NCBI GenBank assembly: GCA_023253615.1
Contig: JALRFZ010000207.1
Coordinates: 1 to 9,298 of the forward strand
Direction of reading: 5' to 3'
Source: Verrucomicrobiales bacterium
Lineage (GTDB): Bacteria > Verrucomicrobiota > Verrucomicrobiia > Verrucomicrobiales > DEV007
Length of the DNA stretch: 9,298 bases
Under the pieces are notes generated by a model. The model was given only the letters and a program-made list of their open reading frames with translations. It was not told where the DNA came from and made no database searches. Shown piece after piece: positions 1 to 9,000 of the stretch; the stretch's first letter is position 1, and each line of letters opens with the position of its first letter. A program made the position numbers and the translations under genes.

Positions 1-20
1 GCGGCGGCGGCCGCCGCCGC
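1..20. repeat. Perfect 20-base GC palindrome coding poly-alanine
   Basis: The first 20 bases are three GCG units, a central GGCC and three CGC units, identical to their own reverse complement. In frame they encode the first residues of a run of seven alanines just before the TPS domain. Related long FHA-type proteins often have an Ala/Gln-rich linker between signal peptide and TPS domain, so a protein-level reason is likely. The tract touches the window edge, so its full length is unknown. It could form a hairpin or be prone to slippage, which is inference. Confidence 0.7.
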
Positions 21-3000
21 GTCGAACAACGCCGGACTGAATCCCAACGCCCCGGGCACGAACCTGCCCGACGTCCCCAACGGTCTCGCCGCGGGTGGCC
101 TCGAGGTCGATCCCGGTGTCGCGTGGTCGGGTGCCGACGCCCCCACCCAATCCACCGGCAACGGACGCACTAACGTCAACATCCGCCAGACCCAGCAGAC
201 CGCGCTGTTGCACTGGCGCACCTTCAACGTCGGGCGCCAGACCACCCTCCGCTACGACCAGAGCGCCGGCGGCCGCGACGTGAACAAATGGGTCGCCTTC
301 AACAAGGTGAACGACCCCGGCGACTCGCCCAGCCAGATCCTCGGATCGATCGAGGCTCCGGGACAGATCTACGTGATCAACCGCAATGGCATCATCTTCG
401 GCGCGGGCAGCCAGTTGAACATCGGCACGCTCGTGGCCTCCTCGCTGCCGATCAACGACAATCTCGTCCGGCAGGGGCTCCTCAACAACCCCGACGCCCA
501 GTTCCTCTTTTCCGGCATCGCCATCCCCACGGGTGCCCAGGGCACGCCCGCCTTCACCCCCGAGCCGGTCAATCCCGCGATCGGCCGCTACGGCGACATC
601 ACCGTGCAGGCCGGGGCGGTCATCAACAGTCCCACGAACGAGGCCAAATCGGGCGGACGCGTCATGCTCGTGGGGCCGAACGTCCACCAGCGGGGCTCGA
701 TCCTCACGCCCGACGGCCAGACCATCCTCGCCGCCGGGATGCAGGTCGGGATCAACGCCCACCCCTCCAGCGATCCGAGTCTGCGCGGTCTCGATGTCTA
801 CGTAGGATCGGTCACCCCGGTGGGCTCCGGCACGGCCGGACTGGTCGATCAATCGGGCTTGATCGAGGCTCCGCGCGGCAACATCACCCTCGCCGGACGC
901 GAGATCCGGCAGAACGGCGCGCTCGAGAGCTCCACCTCCGTCTCGCTCAACGGACGCATCGACATCCAGGCCAGCTACGACGCCATCCCGAATGCGGCTT
1001 TCAATCCCTCGAACACGGTCTCGGGCGCGCCCTTCCTTCCCCAGAAGACCGGCGAAGTCCGCTTCGGTGCCGGCAGCGTCACTCGCATCCTGCCCGAACT
1101 GCGCAGCACCGAAACCGCGATCGGACGCGAGCTCGCCCTCCGCTCCCAGGTGAATGTGACCGGGAAAACAATCCATCTTGCCCGCAATGCGGCGATCCAG
1201 GCGCCCTCGGGTGATGTCCGCCTCTCGGCCGGGGAATGGCGCCTCCAGGGCATCGGCACGACCAATCCCAACTCGCGTTTTGTGCAAGCGTCAGGACAGG
1301 TCTACCTCGACACGGGCACCCTCATCGATGTGGCGGGCACGACCGGCGTGTCCGTCTCGATCCTGCAGCACATTCTCGAGCTCGAGCTGCGCGGCGCGGA
1401 ACTGGCCAACTCCCCCGTGCAACGCGACACCCAGCTCCGCGACGCCCTCATCCGCATCGATGTCCGCAACAGCGGCACCTTCAACGAACTCGACTGGGTC
1501 GGCACTCCGCTCGCCGACGCGACGGGGTTCGCCGGACTCATCCAACGCACCGTCGGCGAATTCACGGCTCCCGGCGGGAAGGTGACGATCAGCGCCGGGG
1601 AATCGGTGGTGATGCGCGAAGGCTCCAAGGTCGATGCTTCGGGAGGCTATCTCGACTTTGCCGGCGCCAAGGTCAAGACGACCCGCCTGATCCTCGGGAA
1701 CCGCGTCGTCGATATCAAGGACGCGACTCCAAACCGTCTCTACGACGGCATCTACACCGGACAAACGACGACCTCGAGCGAGCGTTGGGGAGTCACCAAC
1801 ACCTACGACCAGCCCCTCGCCCTGACCGGGGAGCGCTGGGAATCCGACTACCTCCAGGGAGCCGCGGGCGGATCGATCGAGATCACCGCTCCGGGCATGG
1901 CGCTCGACGGCACCCTCCGCGGGCAGACCTTCGATGGGCCACGCCAGCGCAGCCAGGGCAACACGCTCAGCTCGCTGCGCCTCGCCTTCACCGCCCAGGA
2001 TACTTCTTTCCCGACCTTCCCCACCTACGCGCCGACGCCTCCGTCGGTGACCTTCCGGTCGAATGCGGAACTCTCCGCGCCCGCGCCCTTCTCCGTCGAT
2101 GGGAGTGGCAATCCCGCCCCGCTCACGGCGGAGCGCCTCGGCCGCGTCATTCTCTCTCCCGGATTGCTCGGCGAGGAAGGCTTCGGCAACCTCACCGTCG
2201 AGAATCCCGATGGCAACGTGACCGTCCCCGCGAAGGTCTCGCTCGCAGCGACCGAAGGCGGCAGCATCCGCCTCACCGCATCGAATCTCACCATCAATGG
2301 CAGCGTCTCCGCTCCTGGCGGCTCGCTTTCCTTCTCCGCCTTCAATCTGCCGCTCTCCACGATCAACACCACCGCCATCACCCGGGTACGTCCCGCCCCG
2401 GTCGCCGGCCGCGGCAATTTCATCCTCGGAAACGGGGCGAGGCTCTCCACCGCCGGCCTGCTCGTCGATGATCGCGCCACCGGATCCGATCTGCTCCCGG
2501 TGAACATCCAGGGTGGCTCCATCGCCATCTCCGGATTCAATGTGCGGCTCGAGCGCGATTCCCTCGTGGACGTGTCGGGAGGCGCCCAGATCGGGACGCG
2601 CGGACGTGTCACTTACGGAAACGGCGGCTCCCTCGCCATCAACGCGGGCAAGGATCTCACCATCTCCGAGGCCTTCGGTGGCCAGCTCTCCCTGGGCGGC
2701 CGCCTCAAGGGTTACTCCGGAGCCCGGGGTGCCTCCATGAGCCTCTCGGCCCTTGCCTTCCAGATCGGCGGCAAGTCCGCTCCTGCCAACGTCACGCGAC
2801 TCGACCCCGGATTCTTCAGCACGGGCGGCTTCTCCTCGTTCGCCCTCTCCGGGATGGGTCTGCCCTCGGGCACACCCGGCGTCCAGGTCGTCGCCGGCAC
2901 CGAACTGCGACCCGTGGCGGAGAGTTATGTCGCCGTGCCGAATCCGGTCGCGGGTACTGGCGCGGACCTCGTCCGCGTGCTCAAGCCCGAGGGGCTGCGC

Positions 3001-6000
3001 ACTCCCGTCTCGCTCTCCTTCCAGGCCACCGGACTGACCGACTCGTTCAACAGCGGCTTCCCCATCGCGCGTGGGGATGTCGTCGTCGGTCGTGGCTCCA
3101 CCATCGCCACCGATGCCCTCGGCAACGTCTCGCTGCGCGGGGAAACGGTCGCGGTCTACGGACGTGTCGTCGCCCCCGGCGGCAACATCACCGTGGCGGG
3201 AGCCGGTGCTTTCCCGCTCGCCACCGAAGCCCAGGCCACCGTCTATCTCGCGCCCGGCGCCGTCCTCAACGCCCGGGGCACCGCCGTCATCCGCGAGGGA
3301 CGCAACGGATGGCGCGAGGGCTTCGTCACCGGCGGAGGCACGGTCTCGGTCTCGGGCAACATCGTGGCCGAGGCGGGATCCGTCATCAATGTCGCGGGCA
3401 CCTCGGGCGTGCTCGATCAATCGCGCACCTACCGCAACCCGAATGCCACTGCCATCACCGGTCTGCGGGGACAGGAATACGTGCCCGTGCGCTATGAGAC
3501 GAACGGCGGCACCGTCACGCTCGCGGGCAGCCAGATGCTTTACTCCGACGCCACCCTTTACGGTCCCGGCGGCGGCGACTCGGCCGTGGGCGGCACGCTG
3601 AATGTCAGTTCGGGCCGCTTCATCCCGCCCGGCACGCCCTTCAACTCGGCGGGCAGCAATCTCCTCGTCAGCCAGAATGGCAACGTGCTGCCGGTTTCTG
3701 GTTTTGCCAGGGGCATCGGTCTCGGCGTGCGTGACGCGGGCGGAGCCTCTCTGCCCGGCGTCGGAAACTTCGCGGCCGACCGTTTCCAACAGGGGGGCTT
3801 CGGATCGCTCGCCCTCGGCGGAAACGTCAGCTTCGAAGGCCCCGTCTCGATCGACGCCGCGGCCAGCCTGCGGGTCGCGACCGGCGGCGTGATCTATGCC
3901 GATGACGCGGTGCGCCTTTCCGCCGCCCATGTCGCCCTCGGGCGGGCATTCCGCACGCCCGCGCTCGCCACCGACCAGGTCGTGCTCTACACCCAGACCG
4001 ACGGCAACGGCGTCACCACCCCCCTCTTCTTCGCGCCGACCCATGGCGCGGGCAGCCTCACCGTCCGCGCCGAGACCATCGAAATCGGCGACCTCTCCCT
4101 GCAGGGCGTGGGCAATGCGAATTTCTCCGCGGCGAAAGGCGATATCCGCGGGAACGGCACCTTCCAGATCGCGGGTGATCTGACTCTCACCGCCGGGCAG
4201 ATCTATCCGACGACGCTGACACCCTTCAACCTCTTCGCCTATGACTCCGCCGGGGGCACCGGCAGCGTCACCATTTCGGGTGGTTCGAAACGCGATCTGC
4301 CGCTCTCCGCCGGTGGCGCGCTCGCCATCTATGCGACCGACATTGTCCAAAACGGCACCCTGCGCGCCCCCATCGGCTCGATCCAGCTCGGCTGGGACGG
4401 CAGCGGCTCCGCTCCCGTCAATCCCATCGCCGGGAATTCGATCGCCGCCCCCGTCACCGACGAAGTCGTCCTCGGATCGTCGAGCATCACTTCCGTCTCC
4501 GCCGTTGATCCGCGCACCGGGCGCGGCGTCGTCATCCCCTTCGGCATTTCCTTCGACGGCAACTCGTGGATCGATCCCGCCGGAAACGACATCACCGTCG
4601 GCGGCCTGCCCGCCAAGAACGTCTCGATCTCCGGAGCCAGCGTCACCTCCGCGCCCGGTTCCGTCATCGACATCCGCGGCGGGGGCGATCTCTACGCCTA
4701 CCGCTGGATCAGCGGCAACGGCGGCACGCGCGACCTTCTCGCCTCGGACTCGATCTTCGCCGTCATCCCCGGCTATGATTTCGACTACGCTCCCTACGCG
4801 CCCTTCAACACCGGAGCCGGAGCCGCCGCCCTGCAGAACCAGCCCGGCTACGTGAACGGCACCCTGAAGCCAGGTGATCGCATCACCCTCGGCGACAGTC
4901 CCACCCTCGCCGGCGGCACCTACACGCTCCTGCCCGCCCGTTACGCCCTCCTCCCCGGAGCCGTCCTCGTTTCCCCGCTCGGCGGCGCCCCCGTCGGCAC
5001 GCGCGGACAGGATGACGGATCCAGCGTCGTCTCGGGCTACCGCTCGAACGACCTCGATCCCTCCCGCGAAGGTCGCACCTCGATGCAGCGCTTCGAGGTG
5101 GCCGGTGCCGAAGTCTTCCGCCAGCGGGCCGAATATGCCGATTTCTCCGCGAACACCTTCCTCCGCCGCGCCTCCGTTTCGCGCGGGTTCGATGTGCCCC
5201 GCCTGCCCATCGACGCGGGTTCGGTCGGCTTCTCCGCGACGAATGCGATGTCCCTCGCCGGAAGAGTTCTCTCAAACGCACCATCGGGAGGACGCGGTGC
5301 CCTCGTCGATCTCAGCAGCCCCGGTGACATTCTCGTGAACGTCGATGGTAGCGGCGGAGGGGCGGGCATCCTCGCCCTTTCGAGCAGCCTGCTCAACAGC
5401 TTCAATGCCGAGAGCCTCCTCCTCGGAGGTCGCCGCACCCTCGTCGCGGGCCGCTACGAGGTCGCCGTGAGCGCCACGAACGTCACCGTCGACAACGCCG
5501 GAGCCCCCCTCCGCGGTTCCGACATCGTCCTTGCCGCCAACGAAACCATCACCATCGCCGACGGAGCCGTCATCGAGGGCATCGGGAACGCCGCCGTGGA
5601 TCCGCTCTATCTGGGCAATGCCACCGTCCCCGGCAGCGGCGATGGATCGCTCCTCCGCGTCAGTGGCAGCCAATCGGCACCCGTCACCCGCGCCGGCGTC
5701 GCCAATTCGGCCGCTCCGGACATGCGGATCGGTGCCGGGGCCCTCCTCACCGGCGGCGCCATCACCATCGATTCGACCGCCGCCACCAGCCTCGACCCGA
5801 CCGCACGCATCATCGCCCCGGTCCTCGCGCTCAACAGCGGCCAGATCAGCATCCAGCTCGACAATCCGGGTGCCCTCCAACCCACCACCGGACTCGTCCT
5901 CTCCGGACAGGCGCTCGACACCATTCAGGAAGTCACGAATCATCTCACGCTGCTCAGTTACTCCAGCATCGATCTCTACGGCACCGGCACGGTCGGATCT

Positions 6001-9000
6001 CGCGATCTCGACAGCCTCACCCTTCAGGCGACCACGCTCCGCGGCTTCAACCAAGGCGGAGGCGACTTCATCATCGCCGCCGACCGGATCCGTCTCGAAA
6101 ACGCGACCGGCCGCACGTTCCCCGCGCTTCCGGCCGCCCCCCTCGACGGCACCCTCCGTTTCGACGCCGCGCAGATCACCCTCGGACGAAACGATCTGCG
6201 GGTCGAGCGTTTCGCGGTCACGTCGTTGGAAGCCGATTCCCGGTTGCTCGTTGCTGAAGAAGGCAGCTTCTCCGCCGCAGGAGACCTCGAGATCCTCTCA
6301 CCTGTTGTCACCGGAGCGGGCGCCGCCAGGCACCGCGTCTCCGCCACCGGCGACCTGCGCCTCATCCGGCCGGCCGGGGCCGCTGCCGGCGATTCCGGGG
6401 GACTGGGGGCCGAGATCACGCTCGAAGGGGCCAATGTCGAGGCCAACACCGATGTCGTCTTCCATTCCGGCGAGATCACCCTGCGCGCCCTCTCCGGCGA
6501 TCTCCGCGTCGGCAATCTCGCCGCCACCACCATCGACACCTCCGGCACCTCGCGCGCCCTTCTCGATGTCATCCGCCACACCTCGGGTGGCATCGTCAAT
6601 CTCGGGTCCGCCCAAGGATCCGTCGTCCTCGGGGCTCTCTCCACCGTCGATGTCTCCGCCCCCTCCGCGGGAGGCGATGCCGGTTTCCTGAACGTCTCGG
6701 CACCGCAGGGATCCTTCACCGCCGGCGGCAATCTCGCCGGCAGCGCCGGTGCCGGACGAAGGAGCGGCTCCTTCACCCTCGACGCGGCCACCACCGCCGG
6801 CAACGACCTCGCCGGGATCGATGCCATCCTCAATACAGGGTTCTTCAACGAATCGCGCGCCTACCGCCTGCGCACCGGCGATCTCGACATCAGCGGCACC
6901 GCCGTCGCCAGGAATTACCGGGCCTTCGCCGACGATGGCTCCATTCGCATCACGGGCACCATTGATGCCTCCGGCGTCACCGGTGGCAACATCGAGATCA
7001 GCGCCCACGATGATCTCACGCTCGCCGCCGGAGCCTTCCTCGACGCCTCGGCCGACCGTTACAGCAATGCCGGCAAAGGCGGCTCCGTCTTCCTCGGAGC
7101 CGGAGCCTCGCGCGACGGGGTGATCGATCCCGGAGCCCGCCTCACCCTCGCCGGAGGTGCCATCGACCTTTCCGTTGCCGAAACCGGTTCGACCGACCGC
7201 GGCCAATTCTCCGGCACGCTTCACCTCCGTGCTCCCGTCAACGACTTCCTCACCGACATGCGCATCGACACGATCGGCACGACCATCACCGGTGCCTCCT
7301 CGATCTTCGTCGAAGGCTTCCGTCTCTACGACCGCACCGGCGTCGGCACGCTCGACAACACCCTGCGCGATGCGATCAAGGCCGACGGAGACGGCCTCCT
7401 CGGGGTGGCCGGCTCCGCCTCGGCGAACCACACCACGATCCTCAACCGGCTCCGTGCCTCCCAGCCCGGTCTCGACCTCATCCTCGGCTACGGCGCCGAA
7501 GTCCAGAACCGCACCGGCAGCCTCACCCTCGGCTCCACCTCCTCGACCACGGCCGAGGATTGGAATCTCGCCGGCCATCGCTTCGGCCCCGACTCCGCCC
7601 CGGGCGTGCTCACCCTGCGCGCGAGGGACAACATCGATCTCTTCAATGCCATCAGCGACGGTTTTGACGGCGGCCCCGACCTCTGGCGTTCTCCCCTCGT
7701 CGCCCACAACGCCAATCTTCCCGCCAACCGCCAATCGTGGTCCTACCGCATGGCCGCAGGTGCCGATTTCAAAGCTGCCGACACCCGCGAGGTCCGCGAT
7801 CTCGAGGACCTTGCTCACGACACCGGTATGATCCGTCTCGGCAAAAACGCCGGATCCGCCACGGCCACAGGCGGAGCGAATGCCCAGACCTCCTCCGTCA
7901 TCGCCAACCGCTTCCAGGTCATCCGCACCGGCTCCGGCGACATCGACATCCACGCCGGCCGCAGCGTGCAGTTGCTCAATCCCTTCGCCTCGATCTACAC
8001 CGCCGGCACCCAGGTCGCCGATCCCACCGGCGTTTTCGCTCCGGGCGATTTCGTCACTCCCGTGCTCACCGCCTCGATCTCCAACGGGGGTCTCGGCGCG
8101 GTGCAGGCGAATCAGAGCTATCCGGCGCAGTATTCCATGGCCGGGGGCAACGTCACCATCGAGGCCGGCGAGAACATCGAGCGCAAGACGCAGAACAACT
8201 CTGGCCTCGTCGATGACTCCTCCCGCCAACTCCCCAACAACTGGCTCTACCGTCGTGGATACGTGGGACCGAACGGCGAATATGGTTCCATCACCATCGG
8301 GACCGGCTTCATCACCTTCAACGACCCCGCGGCCTCCACCTCGTGGTGGGTGGATCACAGCAATTTCTTCCAGAGCGTCGGCGCACTGGGCGGCGGCGAT
8401 GTGACGATGATCGCCGGCAATGAAGTGCGCAACGTCGATGCCGTCATCCCCACCAACGCCCGTGCCCCGCGCGGCATCCCCGATCCCTCGGAAATCGTCG
8501 AACTCGGCGGCGGCGACCTCCTCGTCCGCACCGGTGGTGACATCAGCGGTGGAGTCTATTATGTCGAACGAGGCGTCGGGCGTCTCGAGGCCGGCGGCAG
8601 CGTCACCACCAACGCGGCGCGCTCTCCCTCGCTCGGGGTGATCCAGAACCTGAACAATCCTTCCGCGGCCCAGTTTGATCCGCTCACCTGGATGCCCACC
8701 ACCCTCTTCCTCGGCCGCAGCTCCTTCGAGGTCTCCGCCCGCGGCGACGTCCTCCTCGGGCCCATGGCCAACGCCTTCCTCCTGCCCCAGGGACTCAACA
8801 ACCGCTTCTGGTACAAGACCTACTTCAGCACCTACGGCGAGGACGCCTCCGTCACCGCGACTTCCCTCGGGGGCGACGTGACCCTGCGCAACGCCGTCAC
8901 CCTGCCCCAGCGCGCCTCTTCCACCGAGACCTTGCGCGCCTGGATGGAAACCCAGAATCTGCTCGCCAGCGGATCGACCGGAGCCGCCTTCACCCAGCCC

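Noticed and set aside
288..1214. 308-codon Arg/His-rich open frame on the plus strand
   Set aside because: Shifted-frame shadow over the TPS domain, which is clearly coded in frame 1.
1236..2471. 411-codon open frame on the plus strand in another frame
   Set aside because: The product is an Arg/His/Pro-rich low-complexity string typical of out-of-frame reading of high-GC coding DNA. Frame 1 encodes recognisable beta-helix protein throughout this stretch.
3070..3078. RGD tripeptide at residues 1024-1026 (a second one at 2914-2916) as an integrin-binding motif
   Set aside because: Both fall in the common rung pattern Arg-Gly-Asp-Val-hydrophobic, where Gly-Asp is part of the beta-helix turn, and three residues in 3,099 are expected by chance. 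Nothing else suggests an animal host.
1291..4350. 1,019-codon open frame on the minus strand
   Set aside because: It is in exact codon register with the real gene and ends at the reverse complement of a sense TCA codon. The product is Gly/Glu/Arg/Asp-rich without domains, while the sense strand encodes a clear family protein.
5272..6054. 260-codon open frame on the minus strand
   Set aside because: Another mirror-register shadow, ending at the sense TCA at 5272.
5531..6691. 386-codon Ser/Pro-rich open frame on the plus strand
   Set aside because: Low-complexity Ser/Pro/Ala product of a shifted frame; no domain, and it overlaps the conserved SYSSIDLYG part of the real frame.
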